From JBBIRG01 sp964410965 (GTDB lineage Bacteria; CLD3; SB21; JBBIRG01), in NCBI GenBank assembly GCA_964410965.1, contig CAYPIY010000013.1, positions 1 through 64,000 of the forward strand: a stretch of DNA of 64,000 nucleotides, in the 5' to 3' direction. Shown in pieces: positions 56,353-64,000 of the stretch. The notes below the pieces were generated by a model that saw only the letters and a program-made list of their open reading frames with translations, searched no databases and had not been told where the DNA came from. Numbering within the stretch: the stretch's first letter is position 1; each line of letters begins with the position of its first letter. Made by a program: the position numbers and the translations under genes.

Positions 56353-56976
56353 ATGAACAGTACAACCTATTTCAATATTATCGCCTCGCAGTGGGATGCC
56401 ATGAGGAAGGGATTTTTCTCCGAAGAGGTACGTGAAAAAGCCATTCAATCCTTGTGTTTGAAGGAGGGCCGGACTGCCGCAGATATCGGGGCGGGTACGG
56501 GATTCATGACTGAAGGACTTCTACGGCTCGGTTTATCCGTCATCGCCGTGGATCAGTCTGAGGATATGCTGAAACAGCTGAAAAAAAAATTCCCGGACGG
56601 CCATCTGGAATGCCGTGAAGGAACTGCCGGTCATTTACCCATACCGGACGGAACCGCGGATTACGCTTTCGCGAACATGTACCTTCATCACGTCGAAGAT
56701 CCGCTCATTGCGATCCGGGAAATGACCCGGATCCTTAAGCCGGGCGGACGGCTTGCCATAACCGATCTCGAATCGCATCATCATAAATTTCTGCTGACTG
56801 AACAGCACGACCGGTGGCCGGGTTTTGATTTACGGTCTGTCCGGACTTGGCTCTCCCGCGCAGGTCTTGATCAAGTCAAAGCCGAACTCATCGATGAGTC
56901 CTGCTGCAGTACATCCTCGTGCGGGTGTGAAAAAGCAAAGATCCATATATGGCTTGCAACCGGTGTTAAACCGTGA
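56353..56976 (+). CDS. SAM methyltransferase with Cys-rich tail, arsenic-linked
   Basis: 207 residues. A class I SAM fold: TAADIGAGTGFMTEGLLRLG, VIAVDQSEDMLKQLKKKF, NMYLHHVEDPL, EMTRILKPGGRLAITDL. The C-terminal region carries Cys184, Cys185, Cys190 and Cys192 (CCSTSSCGC), followed by a final beta strand. The tail is unlike ordinary UbiE-type enzymes and suggests metal or metalloid binding. It is translated 2 bases after arsM, so it is likely co-regulated by ArsR. Whether it methylates arsenicals or another substrate is unknown. Confidence 0.82.
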   Translation: MNSTTYFNIIASQWDAMRKGFFSEEVREKAIQSLCLKEGRTAADIGAGTGFMTEGLLRLGLSVIAVDQSEDMLKQLKKKFPDGHLECREGTAGHLPIPDGTADYAFANMYLHHVEDPLIAIREMTRILKPGGRLAITDLESHHHKFLLTEQHDRWPGFDLRSVRTWLSRAGLDQVKAELIDESCCSTSSCGCEKAKIHIWLATGVKP

Positions 56977-57201
56977 ACCGAACATCAGGCCCCGAGGCGG
57001 AACGATTTCAGATAAACGCGATTCTCTCCTTACGTCTCCAACGGAGAATCCCCATGGCCAGCGACACCCCTGTTTGATATGTAAAAATGTTAATGATTTT
57101 TTATCGTCTGTTTCAGGCCAATCCGGTGAATGCCCGATTTTATTCATCGTCCGGTTTCATTTGATTTCTACCGCATTACATGTTCCGTCCTGCAAAGCGT
57201 A

Positions 57202-57837
57202 TCAGAAATTCATGTGAAAACCGATCTGAAGATTATCAAAATTTTTTCTCTGGCCCAGGCTGTTCGGGAAACGAAGGACCTGAAACCGGACGTCCATTCC
57301 GTACCCTGTTTGTCCGGGCTTGCCGAAATCGGCTCCAATGCCTGCGACGGCGGTTGGAGTGTACTGTGACCGGTCATGGTCGGCGGGCAGCTGGCTCTTT
57401 TTAAGGTCGCCGCTTATATAATACCCGTAGACTCCTCCGGCACCGGCAGCAACAAACGGCCTGAACGTGTTGGTCATGCTTTCCGGAAACAGTCGCCTCT
57501 TGACCGTCAGGATGGCCGGCAGGATCAGAATGTTTTCCGCGTTCAGAGTCCGTCCCCAGTAATCCACAATTTCATTCTTGCCTTTCACCCAGAACATGTC
57601 CAGCGACAGCGCAAGATGGGTGTAGGATGCGATTTTCCTGTTATACACTCCACCAAGCAGGAATCCGTCCGAGGAAATCTGGAGATTGAAACCCCAGAAA
57701 TGACGGATCTTCTCGTCCCCGCTCTGATACACATCATCCGTATCCTGGTCATGGATGATCGAGTCATCCGTTTCTTCCTGGGCGCTGACCGCGGATACGC
57801 ATACGAAAAGGCTGAAGAGAATTCGTCGGATTAACAT
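57202..57837 (-). CDS. Predicted outer-membrane beta-barrel protein
   Basis: 211 residues. A signal peptide (~1-19, ending AVSA) precedes an acidic stretch and alternating amphipathic strands (HFWGFNLQISSDGFLLGGVY, LALSLDMFWV, FRPFVAAGAGGVYGYYI, LQIGFHMNF). The C-terminal Phe is typical of outer-membrane proteins. No family is recognised. It is the last gene of the minus-strand run that includes upp and the CofG-like gene, 21 bases after the RsbW-like gene. Confidence 0.72.
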   Translation of the reverse strand: MLIRRILFSLFVCVSAVSAQEETDDSIIHDQDTDDVYQSGDEKIRHFWGFNLQISSDGFLLGGVYNRKIASYTHLALSLDMFWVKGKNEIVDYWGRTLNAENILILPAILTVKRRLFPESMTNTFRPFVAAGAGGVYGYYISGDLKKSQLPADHDRSQYTPTAVAGIGADFGKPGQTGYGMDVRFQVLRFPNSLGQRKNFDNLQIGFHMNF

Positions 57838-57858
57838 GACAAACCTTTCGGCATAGAA

Positions 57859-58317
57859 TTAGACTTTATGTAAGACTTTCACGATCTTGACTTCGGTGCC
57901 CGAACTGTTCGTGTGAAACTGAACATCATCCATCAGTGACCGCAGGATGAAAATGCCCCGTCCCGTTTCCTTAAGCAGGTTGTCGGGATCCAGCGGGTTT
58001 CCCAGTTCCGTCGGATTGAAACCGCGCCCTTCATCCTTGATATAGATCATCAGAGTGTCCTGATCGCAGTAAAAGCTGACCGTAACGGATTTTTCGTAAT
58101 CAAGCTTATTTCCGTGGATGATCGCGTTGTTGGCGACTTCGGTAATGGCGATCGCGATATTGTCCCGGTCATCTTCCGTGAGATGCAGCTGCTCGGAGAT
58201 GTCTTCCGTCATCTTCTCGATCTGGCCAAGGCTCTCCAGAAGACTGGGCACGACGATCTGGTAATCCGCAGGTCGCGACTGGTCAAAGGAGATGTAGGGA
58301 TTTTTTTTCACGGACAT
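57859..58317 (-). CDS. RsbW-like anti-sigma-type ATP-binding protein
   Basis: 152 residues of the HATPase_c_2 family. The N-box is IAITEVANNAIIHGNKLDYE, the G1 region IYIKDEGRGFNP and the G2 region KETGRGIFILRSLMDDVQF. These short ATPases phosphorylate STAS anti-anti-sigma proteins or bind sigma factors. A partial STAS protein at the right edge of the window is a plausible partner. It lies 3 bases after upp. Confidence 0.87.
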   Translation of the reverse strand: MSVKKNPYISFDQSRPADYQIVVPSLLESLGQIEKMTEDISEQLHLTEDDRDNIAIAITEVANNAIIHGNKLDYEKSVTVSFYCDQDTLMIYIKDEGRGFNPTELGNPLDPDNLLKETGRGIFILRSLMDDVQFHTNSSGTEVKIVKVLHKV

Positions 58318-58320
58318 TTC

Positions 58321-58977
58321 TTATTTGGTTCCGTATAACCGGTCGCCGGCGTCACCCAGTCCCGGGACAATATACCCCTTGCCGTTCAGCTGGCGGTCGA
58401 TGCTGGCAGTATAAATCGGCACATCCGGATGATCTTTCTGCATCCGCTGAATGCCTTCCGGAGCGGACACAAGGGAAAGCCATTTGATGGATTTCGCTCC
58501 GTGTTTTTTCAAAAGAGTGACGGAAGCGGAGGAACTCCCGCCGGTCGCCAGCATCGGGTCGAGGATGATGACCCATGCCTTGTCAATGATAGACGGGAAT
58601 TTCGCGTAATACTCGACCGGTTCCAGTGTCTCTTCATTCCGGTACAGCCCGATATGCCCGACCCTCGCGTTGGGGATCAGGTCCAGCGCCCCGTCCAGCA
58701 TGCCCAGTCCCGCGCGCAGAATGGGAACCAGCACCACCTGGCTTGCAAGGATCTTGGACGTCGTTTTTTCAATCGGGGTTTCCACGGACACTTCAACCGT
58801 TTCAAGATCCTCGGTGATCTCAAACAGCATCAGCGCAGTCACCTCGCTGAGCAGTTTCCGGAATTCGCGGTGCGATGTGTTTTTATCGCGCAGATAGGTC
58901 AGCTTCTGGTGCACGAGGGGGTGCGTAATCACATGAATGTTCGGATTGTTCATCAAGGTGGTTATGGTTTTCATCAT
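58321..58977 (-). CDS. upp: Uracil phosphoribosyltransferase
   Basis: 218 residues. Family features are HPLVHQKLTYLRDKNTSHRE, LVPILRAGLGMLDGALDLIP, and the PRPP-binding IILDPMLATGGSSSAS followed by GDAGDRLYGTK at the C-terminus. It converts uracil and PRPP to UMP in the salvage pathway. It lies between the selenoprotein candidate and the RsbW-like gene with gaps of 7 and 3 bases. Confidence 0.95.
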   Translation of the reverse strand: MMKTITTLMNNPNIHVITHPLVHQKLTYLRDKNTSHREFRKLLSEVTALMLFEITEDLETVEVSVETPIEKTTSKILASQVVLVPILRAGLGMLDGALDLIPNARVGHIGLYRNEETLEPVEYYAKFPSIIDKAWVIILDPMLATGGSSSASVTLLKKHGAKSIKWLSLVSAPEGIQRMQKDHPDVPIYTASIDRQLNGKGYIVPGLGDAGDRLYGTK

Positions 58978-58984
58978 GGGTCAA

Positions 58985-59515
58985 TCATCGGGTTATGTCA
59001 ACTTTCAGGGCGTTATTAAAACGATTAAAATAGCAAAATAATCCAATCACACAAGTGATTTCAACAATTGCCTCATCTGAAAAGGATTCCCGGAGAGCGT
59101 TGAAAAAACTGTCCGGGATTCCGTGAGAATCGAGACTGACCATTTCCGCGTACCGGAGGGCAAGGATTTCTTTTTCATCAAACAATCCTTCGTTTTCCCG
59201 CAGGTTTTTCATGCCCTCAATCTGATCATCCGACACACCGAACCGTTTTGCCAAAACGGTATGCGAAGCCAGTCAGTATCCGCAGAGGTGAAGCTGCGAA
59301 ACCCTTACAGCGATCATTTCCTTGAGTCTGACGCCGACCTTTCCCGGTACCATGACGCGTTTGAAATAATCGTACGTCGAGATCATCAGCGAGGGTGCGT
59401 GAGCGAGAGTCCGGAACATGTTCGGAACATTGCCGCGGGCTTTCTGAAACTCATCATAAACGCGCTGTACGTCTTCGCTTACATCGTTTCGTTCCAAACG
59501 GCTGAGCCGGCCCAT
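58985..59515 (-). CDS. AhpD/carboxymuconolactone-decarboxylase-family protein with in-frame TGA at a redox Cys (probable selenoprotein)
   Basis: One continuous frame of 176 residues (plus stop) interrupted only by TGA at 59275-59273 (codon 81). Before it: EMIAVRVSQLHLCGY. After it: LASHTVLAKRFGVSDDQIEG, continuing with normal family sequence (EILALRYAEMVSLDSHGIP). The family motif is CxxCxxxH; here Cys78-Gly-Tyr-TGA81-...-His85, so TGA is exactly at the second Cys. TGA is an ordinary stop in neighbouring genes. A hairpin follows immediately. Selenocysteine is the best reading; a Cys-to-stop point mutation is the alternative. The gene starts 4 bases after the CofG-like stop and probably shares its transcript. 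Confidence 0.7.
59242..59260 (-). promoter_or_regulatory. SECIS-like hairpin downstream of the in-frame TGA
   Basis: On the minus strand, ACCGTTTT (59260-59253) pairs perfectly with AAAACGGT (59249-59242) around GGC. The first loop G is 21 nt after the TGA, within the distance (roughly 16-37 nt) and with the loop G expected of bacterial SECIS elements. It lies inside the coding frame. Confidence 0.6.
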
Positions 59516-59519
59516 ACAC

Positions 59520-60503
59520 TTATCCTTTCTTCCGGTAATATGCGTAGTCCTGCTTGGTCAGCCATTCCTGGCAGACCGACCACAGTTTATCGGATCTCTG
59601 AAGCATCGCAAAAGAGTCCGGAAAAGCAGGAAACCGGGGCCGGATCGATAAATCCCTACGGGCGAGCGATTTGCCGATTTCGGCGATCTTCGGGTAATCC
59701 CGTTCCCAGTCAATCCCGTCCTTTCCCTCAAAAACACGGCCGATATCGTCGATACCTTCCCGGACGGCCTCAATCCAGTAAGGGGGGGAGGTGACGGGGA
59801 CACTTACCGCTACACCGGGCAGGCTTGATTTCGTATGCCGGACCAGGACCGACAAATCCTCGAACCGGAATTCCCTGGAAAAGGCTCCTGTACCGAATTG
59901 CGCAAACTGCAGGGATACGGACTGAATATGCCGGTATTTGCCGTGGAGTTCGGCAATCACGTCAACGGCCGCCGTCAGGTCCTGGAACGATTCCCCGATT
60001 CCGATGAGGACTCCGGTGTGAACCGGAATCTGCAAAAGTCCCGCGTCGGATATGGATTCGACTTTCGCGTCGACGCTTTTTCCGGGCTGAACCGACTTCG
60101 CAAGCCCTGTATTCACGTTCTCCAGAAGGATGGTCACCGACGCGACGGCAGGGGAAACCGTTTCCAACTCCGACAGCGTCAGCGGTCCGACATCCAGTGA
60201 CGGTAATAAATGATTTTCAAGGACCAGATGACCGATATCACGGAGATAATGAGCAAACGTAGCGTAACCCTGATCCTCCCACTGGCTCCTGACTGACGGG
60301 ATCCTGTCCAGGGACTGTCCGGCCTCGATCAGAACCTCCATAATGCCCGTATTGTAAAACTTGCGGATGGAGATTTCCATTTCATCGAATGTCAGGACAT
60401 GATCGTCGTCCTGCCTGAATGTGCAGTACCGGCATTGCGCCCCGCAGGCGCGCGTGACGGGAATCATAAGGCTGTGAAGATACGTTAAGGTGTGCGCGGG
60501 CAT
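59520..60503 (-). CDS. CofG-like radical SAM enzyme
   Basis: 327 residues. The radical SAM cluster is CGAQCRYC (Cys20, 24, 27; CxxxCxxC) inside PVTRACGAQCRYCTFRQDD. Later segments are like CofG: IEAGQSLDRIPSVRSQWEDQ, DVGPLTLSELETVSPAVASV, IPVHTGVLIGIGESFQDLTA and HIQSVSLQFAQF. CofG with CofH makes the FO chromophore of cofactor F420. No cofH is adjacent, and FCB bacteria are not known as F420 producers, so a different radical reaction is plausible. The gene sits 34 bases downstream of a hybrid histidine kinase and 4 bases upstream of the selenoprotein candidate. Confidence 0.8.
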   Translation of the reverse strand: MPAHTLTYLHSLMIPVTRACGAQCRYCTFRQDDDHVLTFDEMEISIRKFYNTGIMEVLIEAGQSLDRIPSVRSQWEDQGYATFAHYLRDIGHLVLENHLLPSLDVGPLTLSELETVSPAVASVTILLENVNTGLAKSVQPGKSVDAKVESISDAGLLQIPVHTGVLIGIGESFQDLTAAVDVIAELHGKYRHIQSVSLQFAQFGTGAFSREFRFEDLSVLVRHTKSSLPGVAVSVPVTSPPYWIEAVREGIDDIGRVFEGKDGIDWERDYPKIAEIGKSLARRDLSIRPRFPAFPDSFAMLQRSDKLWSVCQEWLTKQDYAYYRKKG

Positions 60504-60537
60504 GATGGTGCTTCCGTTCTGACTGTGTGGTTTGTTT

Positions 60538-61749
60538 TTATGGGTTCACCGTCCGGGGAAACTGAAGGTGAATGCTGGTTCCCATGTTTTCCCCAGGGCT
60601 TTCGGCCCAGACTCTGCCCTGATGCTCCTCGACGGTGCCTTTCACGATCGTGAGCCCGAGCCCGCTGCCGCCTCCCATGAATTTATACTTGCTGGTGCGG
60701 TGCTGGTCGGCATCGCCGAGCTGATAGAATTTATCAAAAATCTTCTCCGTTTCTGCCGCAGGCACACCGATACCGGGATCCCGGCAGATGAGATGCACGA
60801 GGCCGTTCTCTTCGGTTGCGGAAAACTCAATGACGGCGCCGTCACGGGAATATTTCATGGCATTGCTGATCAGGTTGAAAAACACATGGTTCATCCGGTT
60901 CCGGTCAGCCCTGACCATGATATCGGGAATCCGGTTCTCAACGGTCTGCTTCCGTTCCTCCAGGAAAATCCGCGTATCGCCGATCACTTCCTGCACAAGC
61001 TCACGAAGATTAAATTCCGACAGTTCCAGTTTCAGCTGATGGGTGTCAATGCGCAAAACCGCGAGAACGTCTTCGATGAGATCGATCAGCCGTGTGACGC
61101 CTTTGTAGGCGTTTTCGACAACCTCCTTGGTATCGGAATCGAAGTTCCCCATCGCGCCGGACAGCAGCAGCTCCAGGTTGCCGGATATGATGGACGCTGG
61201 GGTGCGGAGTTCATGGCTGGAGATGACCATAAACCGGGTTTTGAGCTCATCCAGCCGCTTTAAGGCTTTGTAGTTTTGTTCCAGTTCCTCGTTCTTGGTT
61301 TTAAGTTCGCTCAGCAGCTTGACATTGTCCTTGGAGGTCAGATAATGCTCGACCGCACGCTTGACGGTCATAACGATATCCTCACGGCTCCACGGCTTGG
61401 TGACGTAACGGTATACGTGCCCCATGTTGATGGCATCCACGAGCGCATTGATGTCCGTATAGCCGGTCAGCAGGATCCGGATGGTCTGGGGGTACTTTTC
61501 GCTGGCTTTCTGGAAAAGCTCAACGCCTGTCATCTCGGGCATCCGCTGGTCGCTGATGATGACGGCGAATTCCCTCGTCTCAAGAATCTTAAGGGCCTCC
61601 AGGGCACTATTGGCCGTATAGACGGTATACTCGCGCCGGAACGTACGTTTCAGCAGGTCAAGATTGTCCACTTCGTCATCCACAACCAGTATATCATGCA
61701 TGACTTTTCTGGATTCTTCGGACGCGGGATTGGTCTGTGACTCAGTCAA
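60538..61749 (-). CDS. Response regulator-histidine kinase fusion
   Basis: 403 residues. An N-terminal receiver (~18-135) with phospho-acceptor Asp67 (FAVIISDQRMPEM) and a Lys in YVTKPWSREDI is followed by a coiled linker, a HisKA domain with His179 (VISSHELRTPASIISG), and a HATPase domain (~285-400: FFNLISNAMKYSRDGAVIEF, GIGVPAAETEKIFDKF, GGSGLGLTIVKG). Such fusions receive phosphate on the receiver and then act as kinases. It lies 21 bases downstream of another histidine kinase, so the two may form a relay. No membrane segment. Confidence 0.9.
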   Translation of the reverse strand: MTESQTNPASEESRKVMHDILVVDDEVDNLDLLKRTFRREYTVYTANSALEALKILETREFAVIISDQRMPEMTGVELFQKASEKYPQTIRILLTGYTDINALVDAINMGHVYRYVTKPWSREDIVMTVKRAVEHYLTSKDNVKLLSELKTKNEELEQNYKALKRLDELKTRFMVISSHELRTPASIISGNLELLLSGAMGNFDSDTKEVVENAYKGVTRLIDLIEDVLAVLRIDTHQLKLELSEFNLRELVQEVIGDTRIFLEERKQTVENRIPDIMVRADRNRMNHVFFNLISNAMKYSRDGAVIEFSATEENGLVHLICRDPGIGVPAAETEKIFDKFYQLGDADQHRTSKYKFMGGGSGLGLTIVKGTVEEHQGRVWAESPGENMGTSIHLQFPRTVNP

Positions 61750-61770
61750 GGGGGTTCTCCTGAAAAGGTG

Positions 61771-63123
61771 TTATGATAACGGATCTTTGTCAAGGTTCAG
61801 CGGAAGGGAAAGCGTAAACGCGCTTCCTTCCCCGTACCGGCTTTCGGCCATAATCGTCCCGCCGTGCCGGTGAATGATCTCACGGGTAATCGACAAACCG
61901 AGCCCGGTGCCTTCACCGTAGGGTTTTGTCGTAAAGAAAGGATCATATATTTTATCCATATGTTTTTCCTGAATGCCCTCGCCGTTATCCTGAACCCTCA
62001 GAAAAACGGATTCGTCATCCGACCATGTCCGGATCTGAATTTTTCCAATTCCTTTTGCGGGGGTCCTTCGCTGAATCGACTGTATGGCGTTAACGAGGAC
62101 ATTCATGAGAACCTGGTTGATTTCGCTGCGGTTGGCCACCAGATAGGGAGTCGCCGAAAAATCCTTATCAAACAGCACCTCATGCTTCGCTTTGTGAACC
62201 AATAGGTTGACCGTATTATCGAGCGCTTCATGCAGGTTCATCTCTTCCTTAACTCGGCGGTCGGCCCGGGAGAATGAACTGAGACTGGCGATGATGGACT
62301 TGATCCGGAACGCCCCGTCCTGGAAGCTTTTCACAATGTTTTCCATGTCCCGTACGGCAAAATCAAATTCGATGCTTTCCTTGTAATCGTCCGCATTCCG
62401 GATGACCTGGTCCGGCATGCCTTCGGCCGTTTCGTATATCTGAATGATCTGCAGCAGGTCTTGCAGGTATTTTTCAAGGAAACCCACGTTGCTTTCGATA
62501 AAACTGATCGGGTTATTAAGTTCATGGGCGACTCCCGAAATCAGCTGGCCGAGTGAGGCCATCTTATCGGCGCTGATCAGGATCTTCCTGAGCTTTTCGG
62601 GATCGTGGATCAGCGGATGGATTTTCGGCACGGTCAGTTTCAGCACATTCCGGAGCGCGGTAAGGGCTGTCAGGTCTTTGCGGGAAAACGGATCCGCGCT
62701 GTAGTTTTCGGCCATCAGGAATCCCGCGAATTCGTTGGAAGTAAAGAACGGCGCAATGACGGTTTCACCGGGATACTGGCTCTGATCCCAGAGCCGGAAC
62801 CAGTCGGGAGCTTCCATGGAATTGAGCCACAGAGGGCGGTGATGCCAGTGATACATTCCCCGTTCGCCGGCCGGAGCCGATTCAAGAAGCCTGTGAACCT
62901 GCACGGCCGGGATGGACTGGTCCTTCATTGACTCCTGCAAATGACCTGATGCGATCACAACCCGGACGGATTCGCCGTTATCATCATAACATCCCAGGCA
63001 TATGCGTGACGGGGAGGGCAATTCTTTCTGGATATGCACCAGAAGGGCTTCGGCAGCCTGCTGCCAGTCCTGCGCCTCAAGCGCGATGTCCACGAGTGAT
63101 TTTTCGGTTTCTGCGCGTTGCAT
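61771..63123 (-). CDS. GAF-like domain histidine kinase
   Basis: 450 residues. A GAF-like sensory domain spans ~15-170 (VIASGHLQESMKDQ, TVIAPFFTSNEFAGFLMAEN). HisKA has His200 (ISGVAHELNNPISFIES). The HATPase domain ends the protein (NVLVNAIQSIQRRTPAKG, VQDNGEGIQEKHMDKIYDPF, GEGTGLGLSITREIIH). It is cytosolic. It lies 21 bases upstream of the hybrid kinase and 23 bases downstream of the DUF5683 gene, suggesting one operon. Confidence 0.9.
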   Translation of the reverse strand: MQRAETEKSLVDIALEAQDWQQAAEALLVHIQKELPSPSRICLGCYDDNGESVRVVIASGHLQESMKDQSIPAVQVHRLLESAPAGERGMYHWHHRPLWLNSMEAPDWFRLWDQSQYPGETVIAPFFTSNEFAGFLMAENYSADPFSRKDLTALTALRNVLKLTVPKIHPLIHDPEKLRKILISADKMASLGQLISGVAHELNNPISFIESNVGFLEKYLQDLLQIIQIYETAEGMPDQVIRNADDYKESIEFDFAVRDMENIVKSFQDGAFRIKSIIASLSSFSRADRRVKEEMNLHEALDNTVNLLVHKAKHEVLFDKDFSATPYLVANRSEINQVLMNVLVNAIQSIQRRTPAKGIGKIQIRTWSDDESVFLRVQDNGEGIQEKHMDKIYDPFFTTKPYGEGTGLGLSITREIIHRHGGTIMAESRYGEGSAFTLSLPLNLDKDPLS

Positions 63124-63146
63124 GTATGATTTCTGTCTTCCCGTAA

Positions 63147-63821
63147 TCAGTAAAGGCCGATGCGTACAGAGATTCCCGCACCGTCGCGGACCGGCATGAC
63201 CGCCATTTCCATTTTGTCGTGGAATCCGTACAAGTGAGCATCTACAAAGGCATCCACCATGCCCAGCAGGTGAGAGAGAGCAAACAGCCAGCCGTAGATA
63301 TTCCGACGGTTCAGCGCCTGGTCCAGGCGGGTTGTGAGATTTCTGAACCGCTGCTCAAGAATCCTTCTTTGTTCCTGATTCAGGTAGGGATCCGTCCGGA
63401 TCTGCCGGTCGATGATTGTGCGCTGCCGTTCGATCTGATTCACCCTGACGTCCCTTTTCCGGTAAAGATAAATCCACCCGAGATCGCTGGCCAGGAATAC
63501 GGCGGACTTGACCGGCTGTTCGTTGTACCATTGTCCCCAGCCCGGAACGAGGAAGGACCTGCCGACGGCGCCCCATGGAGATCTCAGCAGCGTATCGTCC
63601 CGGAATACCATGACCGGCCTCGCCGTCCGCACCTCATTCATCCCGGAATCCGGCACAAAAAATGGCTTTCCGGGAATACCCGCCGAATCCATAAAACCCG
63701 TACGTGATGAATCCTTGCCTGGTAGCAGCAGATTTTCCTGCGCAACCAGCTGACTCGACCAATTCCCAAAGAACAATGAAAAAAACAAGGGCGCGGTGAA
63801 CGCGGCTTGATGAAATTTCAC
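63147..63821 (-). CDS. DUF5683 membrane protein
   Basis: 224 residues. A signal peptide (~1-28) leads to a low-complexity stretch, then the DUF5683 core: SPWGAVGRSFLVPGWGQWYN, VKSAVFLASDLGWIYLYR, and a long helix (VNQIERQRTIIDRQIRTDPY). A second hydrophobic segment (YGWLFALSHLLGMVDAFVDAHL) follows. The function of DUF5683 is unknown; proteins are membrane-associated and common in FCB bacteria. It lies in the operon between a STAS protein and the kinases. Confidence 0.83.
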   Translation of the reverse strand: MKFHQAAFTAPLFFSLFFGNWSSQLVAQENLLLPGKDSSRTGFMDSAGIPGKPFFVPDSGMNEVRTARPVMVFRDDTLLRSPWGAVGRSFLVPGWGQWYNEQPVKSAVFLASDLGWIYLYRKRDVRVNQIERQRTIIDRQIRTDPYLNQEQRRILEQRFRNLTTRLDQALNRRNIYGWLFALSHLLGMVDAFVDAHLYGFHDKMEMAVMPVRDGAGISVRIGLY

Positions 63822-63880
63822 GGACTGTTCCCGTCAGAAAAAATTGCCGGAGTTGCCGGTCGGGACGTCATACGGCGGAA

Positions 63881-64000
63881 TCATTCTTCATGATAGCTTT
63901 TAATCGCTTCTTCAACGGTCGAAAACGTTTTAAAGATCTTCATCAGCTGGGTAATGATCAGGAGACTTTCGACTTTTTCCGCGACGGAAGACAGGCGAAG
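63881..64000 (-). CDS. STAS-domain protein, C-terminal part (cut by window edge)
   Basis: The last 39 residues before TGA at 63881-63883 read LRLSSVAEKVESLLIITQLM then KIFKTFSTVEEAIKSYHEE. The pattern (a leucine-rich helix, 'LLIITQLMKIF', then a 'T.EEA' turn) is that of the anti-sigma factor antagonist STAS domain. The rest lies beyond the window. It would be an upstream partner for the RsbW-like ATPase at 57859-58317. Confidence 0.72.
   Translation of the reverse strand, partial: LRLSSVAEKVESLLIITQLMKIFKTFSTVEEAIKSYHEE

Noticed and set aside
58985..59254. Reading the AhpD-type locus as two separate genes
   Set aside because: Both parts are in the same frame, split only by one TGA at a conserved Cys position, and the downstream piece has no credible ribosome site. 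One gene with a recoded codon is the simpler reading.

Overview
The window looks like a chromosomal segment of an uncultured-type bacterium of the FCB superphylum (Ignavibacteria / Calditrichota / Marinimicrobia / KSB1-like). The evidence is a secreted protein with a type IX secretion (Por-type) C-terminal sorting domain starting NYPNPFNPSTTIRYEL, a FISUMP-domain lipoprotein, DUF5683 and CsgG-like lipoproteins, and many carboxypeptidase-regulatory, PEGA and TonB-C modules. The stable-RNA promoters are of the TTGACA-17-TATATT type, which argues against a typical Bacteroidetes promoter system. UGA is used as an ordinary stop codon (ribD, the DUF4258 gene and others). No single phylum can be fixed without a 16S comparison.

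Layout. 0-0.7 kb: ThiS-like sulfur carrier and nucleoside phosphorylase PpnP. 0.8-11.6 kb, all on the minus strand: a YeeE/YedE sulfur-transport pair with a rhodanese-like protein, then MaoC and CitE-like genes, then an AT-rich surface-glycan block (flippase-like protein, GT2, NeuD-type acyltransferase, two large membrane proteins, WecE aminotransferase). 12.1-12.6 kb: a four-tRNA operon (Gly-Cys-Leu-Val) with its promoter and terminator. 12.8-21.6 kb, plus strand: ribD, a Gph-like phosphatase, DUF58, a response regulator, a 1101-residue multi-HPt protein and a beta-helix/TonB-C protein. 21.6-24.6 kb, minus strand: otsB, class II aldolase, D-cysteine desulfhydrase-like enzyme. 24.9-34 kb: secreted proteins and lipoproteins around ssb and recA. 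34-37 kb: a small toxin-antitoxin-like island with a ~180-bp repeat present twice and one broken member, followed by a Xer-type recombinase. 38-46.9 kb: HPF, Ser/Thr kinase, RlmD-type methyltransferase, RluE-type pseudouridine synthase, TPR protein, APC permease, a four-copy 126-bp tandem repeat, a second CsgG-like protein and a DUF4143 ATPase. 47.2-52.7 kb: one rrn operon on the minus strand (16S, tRNA-Ile, tRNA-Ala, 23S, 5S). 53-57 kb: WYL regulator, a protein with twelve exact 16-residue repeats, and an arsenic-type operon (ArsR, ArsM, and a second methyltransferase with a Cys-rich tail). 57.2-64 kb, minus strand: STAS fragment, DUF5683, two histidine kinases, a CofG-like radical SAM enzyme, a carboxymuconolactone-decarboxylase/AhpD-type protein, upp, an RsbW-like ATPase and an outer-membrane protein.

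Most notable observation. The AhpD-type gene at 58985-59515 is one continuous frame interrupted only by a TGA exactly at the second Cys of the CxxCxxxH redox motif. It is followed by a perfect 8-bp hairpin whose apical G lies 21 nt after the TGA. This is what a selenocysteine codon with a bacterial SECIS element looks like. It lies 4 nt downstream of a CofG-like radical SAM gene, suggesting a CofG-like/selenoperoxidase pair. Other items of interest are the Cys-rich methyltransferase next to ArsM, the HPt array with two His-bearing and two His-less modules, the beta-helix fused to TonB-C, the rhodanese with Ser in place of the catalytic Cys, and the DUF4160 gene broken by one missing A.
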